Below, piece by piece: positions 31,640 through 43,384 of a DNA stretch of 64,000 nucleotides. The notes below the pieces were generated by a model. The model saw only the letters and a program-made list of their open reading frames with translations. It was not told where the DNA came from and searched no databases. How positions within the stretch are numbered: position 1 is the first letter of the stretch; each line of letters begins with the position of its first letter. Location: the NCBI GenBank assembly GCA_977006965.1, contig OZ345380.1, positions 2,170,001-2,234,000 on the forward strand. The letters are read 5' to 3'. Origin of the DNA: Phymatolithon calcareum (taxonomy: Eukaryota > Rhodophyta > Florideophyceae > Hapalidiales). The translations under genes and the position numbers were made by a program.

Positions 31640-32950
31640 TTCCGAGCATCTGAGAAAAGGTCTTCACTCGTCAGTGCATGCGAAGGGGCGAAATTGTGGT
31701 GTGCCGTCGATCGGTGCACCGCGTCGTTTTCGAAGAGCAACACATTTCGGGAGAAGTATTGCACCGGAGGCATACGGCATGGATAACGTCCGCGGATCGA
31801 TGGTCTTCTTGTTGTGAAAGCAATTGCTGTCCAACCTTTGACATTCTGTTTGAGGGCGACAGCACTTTGTGTCGTCACAGGAGTATGGTGCACAAGAGAA
31901 GCATTTCGCGAAAGACAGTTCGACGTCTGAGAACGTCGTTGTCCCAAAGTTGTTCGAAAATCTTTTCCTGATCGAAGATGCGGAAGCGGGGAACGATCGC
32001 CGCCGAGATAGTGATGCTGACATCACCGCTGCGGTTGCCAAATACGACACTGCAGAAGTATCGCCGACATGTTCGGGTCGCATGTGGTCGTTAAAAGAGC
32101 GGCTTTGTCAGCTTCTCCAAGTGCCAAGAGCGCCTGGACTCCGTCGGCCTCTCTATTGGCAAGGCATAGCGTCTCACACCGGCACGGGAAGGTGGTTTCA
32201 TGTCTCTTCTTTTGTCGTCGCAAACGGTTAAACAGCTTTTTGTAGATTCGCGAGAGCTGTTTTGCGCGGTGGACAGTTTTCAGAACGAGTGGCAAAGATA
32301 TGACGGTACAGCAGCTGCCAGTCATTCCATGAATATTCGGAGTAGCTTCGGACGGACTTGAAGTGCTTCCTGGAGACCTGTGCCGCCCCAACCTTTGTTT
32401 AAACGTCGTGCGGCTTTTGGACAGCAGCATGGAAACTCTGAAGAGACTTATTGTCGTAGAAATGCAGCTGTCGATTGCTAGGTGTTGATCGAGCAGGGGA
32501 GAAGGAGCGAGGGGCCTTGTTGTATTCCTATTGATCGCAGATGTGGAGTTTTTCGTGAAAGCAGTACAAGAGACGTCCATCTGTGGCGTTTTTGTTTTGA
32601 AGTGTCACAGCAAAATTAGGGACGCAGAACGGCAAAGGACAATGAATCCGACGCTGGGGACGAGAGGTTTCCGAATACTGCAGTACCTGTTTGGTAATGA
32701 CGTGCTTGAGCAGAGAGTTCCGCGAGGAACGCGCCGCGTATAGGCGCATTTTTCAAGTCGACGTGCAGAACTGGAACATGGAGCGGTGCAGATGTACAAG
32801 ATGTACATGCCTGTGCTGAATGCAACCCTGACACTGGACGAATAAGTGCGATGTTCTGCAGTCGGTGCAAGCGTTGCAGTATTCGAGGTGCAGGCAATGT
32901 TTCATGCAAGAAGTTAGGAGAAGGAACGTACACACTGCAAGCGAATACGG
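31640..32950 (-). pseudogene. KDZ-type transposon remnant with CxC2-like cysteine cluster
   Basis: On the minus strand from about 32,935: HCLHLEYCNACTDCRTSHLF, then a VQCQGC and RHVHLVHLHRSMFQF stretch. The pattern C-x2-C-x2-C, C-x2-C, H-x4-HLHR, F resembles the CxC2 cysteine cluster that accompanies KDZ transposases. One in-frame stop at 32,753-32,755 separates it from the same frame down to 32,528. Further coding-like pieces lie at about 32,400-32,230 (SVRSYSEYSWNDWQLLYRHI) and 32,083-31,664, where a second cysteine-rich stretch has several close Cys pairs (KCFSCAPYSCDDTKC). The catalytic core is not readable. The element is old and dead; the family call rests on the cysteine cluster alone. 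Confidence 0.42.
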
Positions 32951-33277
32951 GAGACAGGATGCGCGCCCTTACGAGTCGATCACGAAACTGGTCCTCTTTT
33001 GTAATGCGGACGGTCGTGCGCGGTGGTTGATGTGAAATTCTTTTCCTGCATTGAGAACCGGACTGATGAAGACGGCAGAAGACGTGGCGGACTGGCTGTG
33101 ATGCTTGATTAGTTCGCTTTCTGGAACGCGTCTTCTGCACGTACGATGTGGTCAAAGTAGTCAAGAAAAGAAAGATGATTTCCTTGAAGCCCGCAGAAGA
33201 AAGATGTGCCATCCACTATGGAAATCTCGTTCAAATTACAAATAAGGATACAGAATCTCATCGGCAAAGCCGTCCTT

Positions 33278-34480
33278 TCATAAAATATTCTTTCGATCAT
33301 CGGAAGAGTAGAATATATACTTCTGTGAATGGTCGGCCATCAAAAGAGGCACCAAGTCCTCCCCAGTCACTACGACGAAGTACTCATGGAAATGAAGGCA
33401 GACCCCACTGTCTCCGATCTCGCCCCAGGTGAAGTCGTAGTGCGTTATTTTAGTTGAACACTTCGACCTTGTCACGAAGAATATACAACCGGAATCTGAA
33501 CTGTACAAATTTGGGATGTTCTCCGTGACTATTCATCTGCTTACAACGTTTGAAAGGACTTTTGGCGTAGATTGCGAGAAGAGCATACTTACACGATGAG
33601 AATGTCAAGATATTGTGCATACGAGGAATTCCCAGAGTAGTTCATTTCAAACTTATTCGTCATCCCCTCCGGATTTCTTGCGTACCTAGCATTTGTTGAG
33701 CCGTATTCTTGCTGGACACCTTTATCCTTCTCCTCCCCTTGTTTGATGATACGGTACCATCCCAGTTCGCTAGACGAACCGCCAGGCGAAAAATGCTCTT
33801 TACCAGGAATCTGCATCAAACGACGTCATCAGACATTCCTGTCAATATTTCGAGCCACTTTTCTAGTAAACGAATGTTTTTTGTCGGGCCTTTAAAAATA
33901 TCAACCAGTTCCCTCTGCTTCTCCATGAAAAGACGCGCTCGATAACCGTCTGTTGCAAGGTCCGGCATCCCAACAGCATCGAGACGTTCATACTCATCTA
34001 GCCCTTGAAACAATGCATGATGAAAAACAAGCGAATAGATGCCCTGCATCGCTTTGGAGGAGAGTATAAAATGCGACCGATGCGGAGGTCGTGCTCCCCC
34101 CGCCAGAAACTATAACATCTAGTCCCTTCACTACTCTGTGCTTTTTGGACAGATGGTTGAAGAGAGCAAAAGATTCCACTTCCTTCTCCAATTTCATACC
34201 CGAGCTGCAGTTCTGGTCAACCTTGACTTGGTTCACATTTTTGTACAGGACATTTGTCGGCTGGGAGTCATCGAAAAGTCGATAGAACTCCTCCCGCCTT
34301 CTGAACCCCTCCACAGTCCACCTTTTTTCTCCAGAATATCGGCCGATACCTGTCTCAATGCCGAGGGACGGTAACAGAAATCGTTTCCTACAGCGTCAAA
34401 TAGTTGGAAACCATCGGCAGCGACATCTTTCCGATCAATACGATATGAAGTCCTGATATTAGATCATACCCAGATATAAT
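33278..34480 (-). pseudogene. OTU-like protein remnant, catalytic Cys lost
   Basis: On the minus strand near 34,450-34,350: RKDVAADGFQLFDAVGNDF, then RPSALRQVSADILEKKGG. This matches the layout of an OTU cysteine protease entry motif (xADGxCLFxAV followed by LRxxxxxxL), but the position of the catalytic Cys holds Gln. Coding-like pieces continue in changing frames: EEFYRLFDDSQPTNVLYKNV (34,314-33,994), QGIYSLVFHHALFQGLDEYE (34,049-33,816), SELGWYRIIKQGEEKDKG (33,819-33,589) and possibly 33,508-33,278. The protein would have exceeded 300 residues. OTU proteases remove ubiquitin and also occur inside some transposable elements, which would suit this neighbourhood. Family call moderate to low. 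Confidence 0.38.
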
Positions 34481-34599
34481 GGAAGGCAGAGGCTGTAGCG
34501 GAGTGGAGCGATATAAGTACTGATACATCGGCGCTTTCGGTCCTCATTATCTAAACTTCAGCACAACCCGATGCCAGTGCACGCGATTCTACCACTGCA

Positions 34600-35277
34600 A
34601 GAGAAATTTTTGGGAAGGTGATTTGATGCGAGGGCGCAACGCAGACGAATTTTCAGAATGACTGGCCCGGCTGGAGTCACTGTCTTCGTCTTCCTGATTG
34701 AAAATAGTTTGTTTTCGGTTGCTTACACATGAACGGTCTCATCTTCCTCGCGTTTCTTCACAGGTGGCAGGAGATTGGACTTGCGTCCTGCACTCTCGTA
34801 CCGCGAACGAGCCGAGAAGTGAGTTTTCTCTGCAACTCTAGGCCATTAAAGCGATTGATTCTCATCACAGTGTTTGCCAGGTTCGGTTCCCATATGGACC
34901 TGGATGTGTTTCGTGGCTCATTTCGGGAGAAAAGCGGACTGGAATTCGCAAATCGAGCATCGTGTGCACAGTTTTTAAATTCTCTGTGCAAAATGATTAA
35001 ACGCCGAAAGAAGGTCTTGAAGGTGGTTGGACAAACGTTTATCGCTTCCGTCGAATGCTCCTCGAGACACAGAATTGTATACGGCAACGTTGTGCAAGTA
35101 TAAGAGAATATCTACATATCTCTTTTCATCCAAGATGATGCTGCTCTGGACATGTGCAAGTCTAATCCTATTCCTGTCGGAGTTTTCGAAAGATTCTGGA
35201 GAAGTTCTGTCCACAACCAAACCATTATTTTCGAGCACCAGTATGTGTTTAGGATCCTCTTTCAGGATATCTTTCAC
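34600..35277 (-). pseudogene. Coding remnant with a possible zinc finger
   Basis: The minus-strand frame 35,277-34,975 (KHILVLENNGLVVDRTSPES; YVDILLYLHNVAVYN) looks coding. The same frame runs on past stops with CTRCSICEFQSAFLPK and KHIQVHMG, a possible C2H2-type finger (C-x2-C...F...H-x3-H). Three in-frame stops follow. Not assigned to a family. Confidence 0.3.
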
Positions 35278-35315
35278 ATTTCTGATGCCTGCATAGAGTG
35301 GTCGAGAACTTCTAT

Positions 35316-35535
35316 AAGATAATGCTCCGGACAGGAGCTTCGGTAAAATATAGGTCTCCAGAGACGGCCTCCGAAAACAAGTTGCCGAGTTATAGAGTCT
35401 CGGAGCAGATGGAACATTATGATTACATTACTACTGTAGCCCAGCTCTTCGGTTAAATATTGCTCTCCGGAGACTGCCAAAAACAACAATTTTCCAAGTC
35501 GTAGAATCTCTATGCAGGTGGAACATTGTACTTAC
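35316..35535. repeat. Local repeat family, unit A
   Basis: Shares with units B and C the words CTCCAGAGACGGCCTCC, ACAAGTTGCC, TATGATTACATTACT and GAGC(C)CAGCTCTTC. Within each unit a shorter motif (TTAAAT..CTCTCC(A/G)GAGA) occurs twice, about 130 bases apart. Confidence 0.65.
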
Positions 35536-36384
35536 CTTTTCACTGGAGCAAAATTCGCCACATAGACCGAGAAGTGACTAAAGCTCGCTAATGAAGTAAC
35601 CCTTGGCAATAGTACGATTCGTTGCAATATGCACAAAAAGACTCTGCAAACAAACCCGGGACTCAAGTACAGATGCTACTTATTGGGCTCGAGGACGTCA
35701 GTCCCTGCTAAATGTCACAATTAGATGTGAGAGGTAGCAGCGACTTCCGCGCTACACGATCTTCCCGCCACTTTGCAGAGCGCCAGGGTCCATGCACTTT
35801 CGTTTTCGCTCCATTCTCGTCCACTTCTTGACATTTCTTGCAGCCGTGGGTCGCGTTCGACGCGAGGAAGAAGCATTAGTTCGAGGACCTATTGCTTTTG
35901 AGAATATTGGCCGCGCAAAGACGAGACCAGTGTCACGCTTGTCGCTAAGCCAGGCAAAAAACGCAACAAGCTCTACTTTCCGTCCAAATATAACTGCTTC
36001 ACATGAGCAATCAACGGTCCCCTCTCACTGACAGGCGGTCGGCTGAACAAGCATAAAAGTGTCGAGGCGAAGCGATACGACAGGGAAAAATCTGCTTAGT
36101 CCTTGGTAATCGTCCCGACCGACTGCGAGGACAGAGATGCATTTGTGACTAAGACGTAAAGTAGAGAGAGTAGCACAGGAAAAAATATACGGGCAATTCT
36201 TTTTCAAGTGAAGGGGAAGCTCTTCTCTTATGAAATGGCAGATTCTCCCTTATGTATGGTGTTCTGTGAGATCAGCAAGCATGTTCTCCATTGTACATTA
36301 ACTATCGCATAGAGTACTCTCCGTATCTTACCAGTTCAGTAGTAGTTTTGGCAATGGTGCCGGTGGAGATATCGTTGCCACTTC

Positions 36385-36712
36385 ACGGTCCACAGAGCGA
36401 ATACCTTATTATCGTACTGCTCGAGGGTAACCCTTAAGTTAAATCGAACAATCCATACATGAGCTCCAACGAAAAGCTTCAATGCCATGATACCCAACCG
36501 CGGGAGAATAACAAGATAATGTTCCGGACAGGAGCTCGATTAAATCGGGCTCTCTTGAGACGGCCTCGAACGACAAGTTGCCAAGTCATCGAATCGCCGA
36601 GAATGTTGAACATTATGATTACATTATTGTTGGAGACCAGGTTTTAGGTTAAATCGAACTCTCCAGAGAGGGCCACCAAGAACAATTTGCAAAGTCATAA
36701 ATCGTGGGCAGT
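36385..36712. repeat. Local repeat family, unit B
   Basis: Aligns with unit C over roughly 300 bases at a spacing of about 686 bases: both carry GTTAAATCG, CCATACATGAGCT-like sequence, a GCAATGTCATGATA-like word and the shared core. Confidence 0.65.
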
Positions 36713-37071
36713 ACGATGTTGGAAGTATGTCGGCTTGGAGCACTATTCGCGGCATACTTCCTTGTATAGGCTTTGCTCTCGGTACAAGTATATACGTGCC
36801 AATTGGAATATCAAGTTGCCTCAGAATATTCAGTCAAGATAATTGCCAATTACACGTATGATAAGGATATGGGAATATATTATAATAGATTTGTTTAGGG
36901 TTAATCAGAGTCCGTCATCAACAGGGAAGGGCCCAGACTGGGTTTCGGACCAAATTTAATCCAAGCCGAATCCTGGGCCTATAAAACAGGATCAGAGGTC
37001 GGGCAAGTCAGTAAACTAAGGAACTACTCTCAAACATCAACATTTTCCAGCCCGAAACTAGCTTTCCATAA

Positions 37072-37360
37072 ACTCCAGCAATATCCGAAGCATACGCTTA
37101 TCGCACTGTTCGGGGGTAGTCATTTGGTTAAATCGGGCACTCCATCCATGAGCTTCAAAAGAGAAGGTGCAATGTCATGATATCTAACGGCGTGAGAATC
37201 ATAAGACCGGGGCTTCATTTAAATCGAGTTCTCCAGAGACGGCCTCCAACAACAAGTTGCCAAGTCATAGAATCTTTGAGCAGGTGGATTATTATGATTA
37301 CTTTACTGCTGGAGCCTAGCTCTTCTGGAAAATCGAACTCTCCAGATACGGGCACCAATG
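37072..37360. repeat. Local repeat family, unit C
   Basis: See unit B. The space between B and C (36,713-37,071) holds no recognised gene. Confidence 0.65.
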
Positions 37361-38099
37361 ACACTTTTACATGCTCGTACTGCGCGTAAGTTTTGTTTTG
37401 CATGGCGGAGATCTCGTAGGATTAGAATTTTCTCTTCCTCATTTTCTGTCAGGCTGCTGGGTCTTTTTATAATTCGCAACTGCCACCATTTCAAGAGCTC
37501 CTCCACGGCATCGGCTATTGTCTACCATCGCCTTTCGACATGTGCAACGGAAGCACTTCTAACCTGTCTGCAAGTCATGTTTCGCAACTGATAGAACTTT
37601 GAAGTTCCTGAGCTTCAATAATTTGTCTGTTTTCACATTATCCATCAACTACCAGTCGCTGTTGCTTGCAGTTTCTCATTCTTAGCCGTTTACAAGCTTT
37701 GCCAGCTGAAGAAGCACTTTCAATTTACGCGAAGCGTCTCTCCGTGCAGACGTTCTCGTACGTTCTGCAATTCTTTTTCAATACAACTGTTGTGCTGGCA
37801 ACGTTCATGAAACAATTGCGTCATGGAAAATTTGATTCCTTTCGTAATCTTTTCTCCGCCTTGGAAATAGCTGCATACATGGACCTGGAGAATTCTTCTT
37901 TAAAAGACGAAGGACACAGCACAATACAGTTCAGCGCACGTTTTTGACGAATGAATAGACATTAGTATAAAATCAAATCGGAGATGAAATTCTTGGAAAA
38001 GCGAGATGTTTCAGAGCACCGGAGACTGGCGATGAATCGCGAAAGGTGAAGATATCGGAAATTATGATCCAACAGTCGAGTGGTTGTTCAGCGAAAAAA

Positions 38100-39740
38100 G
38101 CTTCTTAGATCGTTCGTAATACCAAGCGGATTAATACGGACGAAGAGTACGATGAGTACGTATCGAAAACAGGTCCAATCTTGAACAAGCTTCTGAAGAA
38201 GATTGAACTCACATGCAGTTGTCATTCAAGGCCTTCGAATAATCATAAACTCACGTAATCGACACAGAAGAGCATCCTTATCTTGCTCACATGCGTATCC
38301 ATGCGAAGACTAGAGTTGTAGAACCAGACCGTTAGAGAAAAGGAGGATAGGAAGAAGAGACACGAGGTGGACACTCAAGGAGAAATAAAAGTTCCGCAAT
38401 AGCTGGACGGCGAAGAGTGATGTTAATGATACAAAGCTAAGCAAAGTAGTGCATCGACAATCTTTACCGTTACCCCAATTGCTAACCGCGAAGAATGATG
38501 TTAACTACACGAAGCTAAGCAAAGTACTGCATCGACAATCTTTACCGTTACCCCAATTGCTCTGGACGCGCAAATATCTGACACATCAAATCGTTATTCC
38601 CGGGAAGCAGCGCGAGTTCAGAGTGCTAGTGGAAGAGACCGAGGAGATATCCGGGTAACGAAACGTCGGCACCGCTTACTCTCATCAAGCTCTGACTGTT
38701 TCCTCTAATAACATTGCGCGCACGTCAGGGTACGGTTCTGAGATTATTGAACATGCTCGTGCGTCTCATCTACCTATCGCTCAAATCATATGTGGTGTCT
38801 ATGGATTTTCTCCACGTCTTTGCCTCTCTTGCAAGGTCCCCCGTGGACTGGAAAGTCATCGAACATTACTGTGCTCGTAGAAGCGCTAATACATCACAGC
38901 CGTTACGGTTACGCAGTTCCTCGGCAAATTAACTACAAAAGAGAGAACAAAACGTAATGGCGACACTGCGGATATTTGATATCATTTCAGATTCTTATCT
39001 CAGTGTACTCTAACAGGGCTGCGAACGTTCTTCTCCTTTCGCTACGTGATGAAGTGTGTATACGACATCAAGAGAAAAAGAAATCACCATTTTACGGTAC
39101 GCCTGAACAGGCAACATGTTAATGTGAATCTCTATTCGTCCGTGATCGAAGCGCAAAGGCACGACAGAGAAGTATTTCATCCGTAGTCATCTGCACCTTC
39201 CAATCTATGACACCGCGCGAAAGATATGCTTACAAGGGAAGTAGTTGTTCTTGTTACCACAACAGCCATGTTGACAAGCACTGAGTACCGGGATCTAAAC
39301 GTTCGGGCTGACGTTCATATCTCAGATGAACGGGGCCAGAAAAGAGTGAGAGAGGAGCTTGCGAGACGCGCTCGGACTGCAGTACTGCATATGTACAAAC
39401 GACAACATACGGTTTTTGTGGGTGACCCTCGCAAGTTTCCTTCTTTCTCTTTTTTACGGACACGATTGAAGAGAATGAATTCAAGGAATGTGCTTAATTT
39501 TTATGAAATGATCAGAAAAAATGGAATGAAAATGAGTTCGTGCTTGCAAAGACTTTCAAATCGAGATTGAGAGACAATTCATCTCCTGAACAGACAGTAC
39601 CGCATGGAGAGAAAAGGTAGATAATTTCATAGCGCGATCTTCTACAGCGACAGAGTGGAGCAAAGAAAACCCAGTCGACCGGAGGGATGTACAACAGAGG
39701 GCCACCGAACGCACTTGCAGGGACACAAACGAGCCCTAAA
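38100..39740 (+). pseudogene. UPF1-like SF1 helicase, decayed copy 1
   Basis: Plus-strand relic that follows the minus-strand copy at 60,442-64,000 in order but with internal deletions. Recognisable blocks: LAHMRIHAKT (38,290), a FTVT-IALDAQI stretch (38,540), IIEHARASHL-like sequence (38,740), Walker A read as GPPWTGKS (about 38,840-38,865, Gly replaced by Trp), then TREVVVLVTTTAMLTSTEYR (39,229-39,288), the Walker B region VHISDERGQ, and motif III VFVGDPRK (39,415-39,435). After 39,570 the frame is lost but NRGPPNALAGT is still readable near 39,700. SF1 helicases of this type unwind RNA or DNA using ATP. This copy is dead. It preserves a Tyr codon where the 61.7 kb copy has a stop. Confidence 0.75.
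38410..38561 (+). repeat. Tandem duplication inside the helicase relic
   Basis: Two 74-base units at 38,410-38,483 and 38,488-38,561 with a few mismatches. Each contains CATCGACAATCTTTACCGTT. The unit corresponds to a single segment of the copy at 60,442-64,000, so the duplication arose in this copy. Confidence 0.8.
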
Positions 39741-40194
39741 ACTACTTTGCGGCTTTTCGAATTCTTACAATTATACAATTTTATGATTAATATCAGGATA
39801 TTATACCATTGAAAATTAAAGTTTGCAGATATTTGAATTTTAAGTCTTGTCTTCCCCGTCTTCTGCCTAGTCGATTTCAAGGAGACTTCTAACTACCTTT
39901 CGCTGCGTTTATATTACTTGAATAGAAGTAGTTTAAGAGCAAGCATATTAGAACTATGTGCAGACTTATGAAATATTATCTAAGATATTATTTCGGGGCC
40001 TAAATTGTTTTTATACTTGCATTGAATTGTGTGCCTTGTGACGGGAGTTCCATCCGGATATCAATCGAATCCTTCTACTCGTGATAATGCTGATATTTCA
40101 TCTTCACGTTACAATTTCGTTTTACGAATTCCTTTATTATTCTGAAGCCTAAGAACGGTATTTTCTTCTGTGGATCAATTGTTCCGGAAATACT

Positions 40195-41040
40195 TTAGTC
40201 AGATGAAATTATTTTCACGTTCATTTTTTCATCTTCACGTTTTAAATGCCAATATTCAAGGTTCTGGACGAGCTTTGCACTCGTTGATGCTGCTTCGATC
40301 GTATTCTCCCTCGTGCAGGCCCTGTACGTTTTCTTGATCATTTCTTGGCTGGTGGTCGTGATCTTGGAAAGCAAGATGAGGAAAGAGTCTTTGTTCATTT
40401 GTCTAAACATTTTCCTCTTTTGGTATATTGTGACCGACATTTTTGCATTGCTTAAGAGAGTATTGATCTTGGGGAGTGACGCGAGGTCATGATCCAAGTT
40501 CTTCAAAAAGCATTTCACAATGAATAAGATAGAACACTCTTTTACAGCCCTTGGATAACGTGTGCGAATTAGCACTAGAAGAATGTCACATCGAGAATTC
40601 GGAATAAGGTAGGGACGTATGACCTCAGCATGAAATGATTGGAATGAATAGACAGCCCCTGGGAATACAGCTTCCGGAAATCAGGAGCTCTTGTCTTCTT
40701 TTCTCGTAGAGTCGGCAACGAAAGCAACCACCGCGTTCTAAGTTTTTGCTGAGACCTATTATCGGGGACAGATGAAGGCATTGAACTTAACAGTACGCTT
40801 GTGAGCGCTGGAAACCGTCGTTGAGAACTAAAATGGAATGAAATTAATACTCCACTTTTGAAAAACCTTGTGCTTCTTTTCAAAGTACTCGTAATGATAT
40901 TTCCTTCGATTACTTCTTGAAGCACTTTTCAATACATTTGTAAAGGATTGACGAATTACATTTTGCTTGTTGCTTGGACTCGTGGACAAAGCACCAAAGT
41001 ATGCTCGAAGTAGCACGTTGTAAAGTATGGAATGTACGAA
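40195..41040 (-). pseudogene. Unassigned coding remnant
   Basis: Minus-strand pieces in successive frames: KYHYEYFEKKHKVFQKWSIN (41,016-40,828), YSFQSFHAEVIRPYLIPN (about 40,660-40,600) and a longer open stretch 40,575-40,195 with KQMNKDSF-like and SKITTTSQEMIKKTYRACTR sequence, ending KREDEKMNVKIISSD. The composition is clearly coding, with at least four stops or frame changes. I do not recognise the family. Confidence 0.4.
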
Positions 41041-41484
41041 GGGGCTCTTTTTAATTTCTTCCTTCTTGCGTGATTCCCTTTTCTAGATTGTCAAATCATC
41101 ACGCAGAACTTTAGAGATGCTAACAGCTGTTTTTTCTTGTACAACGTCTCGATTGGAAACAAAGAAGCCTTCCGAGTGGTCAAAAAATTAAGAAGTTAGG
41201 CTGACTTGCACGAGACGGTTGATACAGCGTTGTTAGCTCTAAAGTGTCGAATGAAAACTTTAACAGCGTCTCGATTGTTCGTCGAGAGAACTAAATCTCG
41301 CTCTCTCTACAAAAATTTGAATGAATCCTCTCTTATCTTTGCTGACGAAAATAGTAACCGAATCAGCAGGCCAGCAATTGATTTAAATCCCTGAAACAGG
41401 ACAATCGTTTTCAAATGCGTCATGTCTAACCAGTTCGGAGGCGAGGTTCATCTTCTTCAAGCGCTTGTGTCTATATGACGAACA

Positions 41485-41498
41485 CCCTCAATTGAGGG
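41485..41498. repeat. Palindrome CCCTCAATTGAGGG, left end of copy 2
   Basis: Perfect 14-base palindrome, also at 43,371, 10,223 and 12,503. Confidence 0.85.
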
Positions 41499-41810
41499 TG
41501 GATTTAAAAGCTCGAAAAAATGATGAAAAAAATGCGGAACTGATTTTGAGCGCCAGATTCGGAAAGGAGTCCTTTTGTTCATAGTGGGGAGTACCCATTT
41601 TACTACCTTAAAACTAGTCGTTCGCCGGCAGGAACGAAAATCTGCTGGTCACCCAGAAAAAACACATCTGCCATGCCTCGAGAAAAAGACCTGCGCCGAG
41701 TGGTCGATGCAGCCGCACGCACCAAAGCAACATCAGTGACAAGTCCTGCGCAGTGATGCAGACTATACGGAGCGTTTTATTGTTCAAAAAAGGTCAACGG
41801 CACAGTTCAA

Positions 41811-42734
41811 GTGGTGCACGTTGATGAAATCAAGGGTCGCTCGAGCACGTCACTTCGCGTGAAATGGGTCCTTGTTCAGAAACCAAGCGAAAAGACTAAG
41901 ATTAAGACTATCAAGATTGTTAACGTCAACCCAGGGAAGGCTGACAAAGGTGCTTGTTCCTCTCGAATGCCTGTATCGAGTTCCAACAGGCAATATTCTG
42001 TACCTCGAACGCCGGCTTACAGTAATCGCGGTCGAACATCTTCTTCGCCAAACGCTGAGTTTTGCGTTCAGTATCAACCACACTCTAGACAGAAGGCAAC
42101 ACAAAGCAAATATACAATCAACAGGAGCTCTAAACGCCCTCTTTTCAGTTCCCTCGCCTACACACTGTATGGTTCTTGGGAACAATAATCGCAAGAGGAG
42201 CTTGATGTCATTTCGCCAGACCGTGAGCAGAGAATTTTTGCTCATGGAGTGCCATGCTTCGAGCGCCAAGTTCTATGTCCAATTGGGGCAAGCAATGCCC
42301 GTCAGTTCTGGAAAGTTCGCACTATAAACAGAGATGCTCTATCCGAGAACGGTGGCATCGTGTTCCACACACCGTACGATTCCATCATGATGATATTTCG
42401 CCGAGTACATCTGCGAACAATTATTGCTTAGGCATCCGCTAAGCTGAAACGAATAGGAAGAACGTAGTCTAAGATTTTCGGAATACTCGTCCTCAGGAGT
42501 TGGACGCGAAGAGATTCATGGAAGTCTACCATGGTGAACAAGTATATCCTCGCTCCGTCATTTTCAAACAGTGGCATGACCAGAGCCAGGTTCTTCGAGT
42601 ACCTCCGGTGCGTCACATTCACCGCGGAACCAAGTGAACAAGGCACTATGTCGTCCGTTGAGTACCGGTTGGCGCTCGTTCAGGATTTTATCGATGCTAT
42701 TAGTGATCGCAAAAACCCACTGTGTCCCTATTAG
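41811..42734 (+). pseudogene. piggyBac-like transposase remnant
   Basis: The N-terminal part (41,811-42,130) has basic and Ser/Pro-rich sequence (KWVLVQKPSEKTKIKTIK) shared with copy 1. From about 42,190, one frame reads HGVPCFERQVLCPIGASN, TPYDSIMMIFRRVHLRTII, then after two stops STMVNKYILAPSFSN and GMTRARFFEYLRCVTF, ending EYRLALVQDFIDAISDRKNP at a stop (42,734). The order 'PYD..FRR..L', 'small residue-rich WKSTM', 'S(x)GMTRxRFFEYLRxxxF', 'LVQDFIDAI' fits the region before the catalytic core of piggyBac-type (DDE_Tnp_1_7) transposases. The catalytic aspartates are not readable downstream. Non-functional. Confidence 0.5.
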
Positions 42735-43370
42735 ACCTAGTTCTGCTTTGCCAAGTTCATATCTCTTTGCTATGTCAACGGAGGCCATGAATGGAAAATG
42801 GCCTCCTGCAGTACATCGATATCCACCGTAAACCGAAGAAAGGTTGCGAGTTACAGAATTCAGACTAAGGAAGACGAAAGAGAATGCTGCATCTTGATCT
42901 GGAGGCCTCGACAGAGGGCAAGAAGCAAAACGCTTTAGAAGGTGAAACTGCCCATAGCGTAGTTGTACTGCGCCGTCTTGTGGTCCCATACTCTGGTACA
43001 AGGCGCCTTATCCTCCGGGATTCACTCTGCCTCGATCAATAATCATCGATGTTCAGTACGCCAAAAGGTATATTTGCTCCAAGGACGGTGTTGAAAACCA
43101 CTTAACTCCTCCGAAAATGGAAACGTAAGCCACAGGTGGCATGATGAGTACTTTAGCTGTTCAAAACAACTGCAGAGTCTGACAAGTCAAGGAATTAACC
43201 CTCGTATTCTCATCAAGTAGTAGACGTGATGGCTCCGCAGTCAACATATGTGGCATTTCAGCAGGCAGAAACTGTTTTGCTAAGCATGCTGAACACATCC
43301 ATGAGCTTGATACGTTTGATGAGCCGAATAATGAATAGCTTTCGTTGGCAAAAAACCATTGATTCTCATT

Positions 43371-43384
43371 CCCTCAATTGAGGG
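43371..43384. repeat. Palindrome CCCTCAATTGAGGG, right end of copy 2
   Basis: As at 41,485; candidate transposase-binding site. Confidence 0.85.

Noticed and set aside
31678-32231. Several plus-strand frames in the KDZ-like remnant
   Set aside because: They mirror minus-strand sequence that carries the cysteine cluster, and they lack motifs of their own.
42564-43001. Minus-strand frame of 145 codons inside transposon copy 2
   Set aside because: It overlaps the plus-strand piggyBac-like frame, which has recognisable motifs. No motif supports the minus frame.
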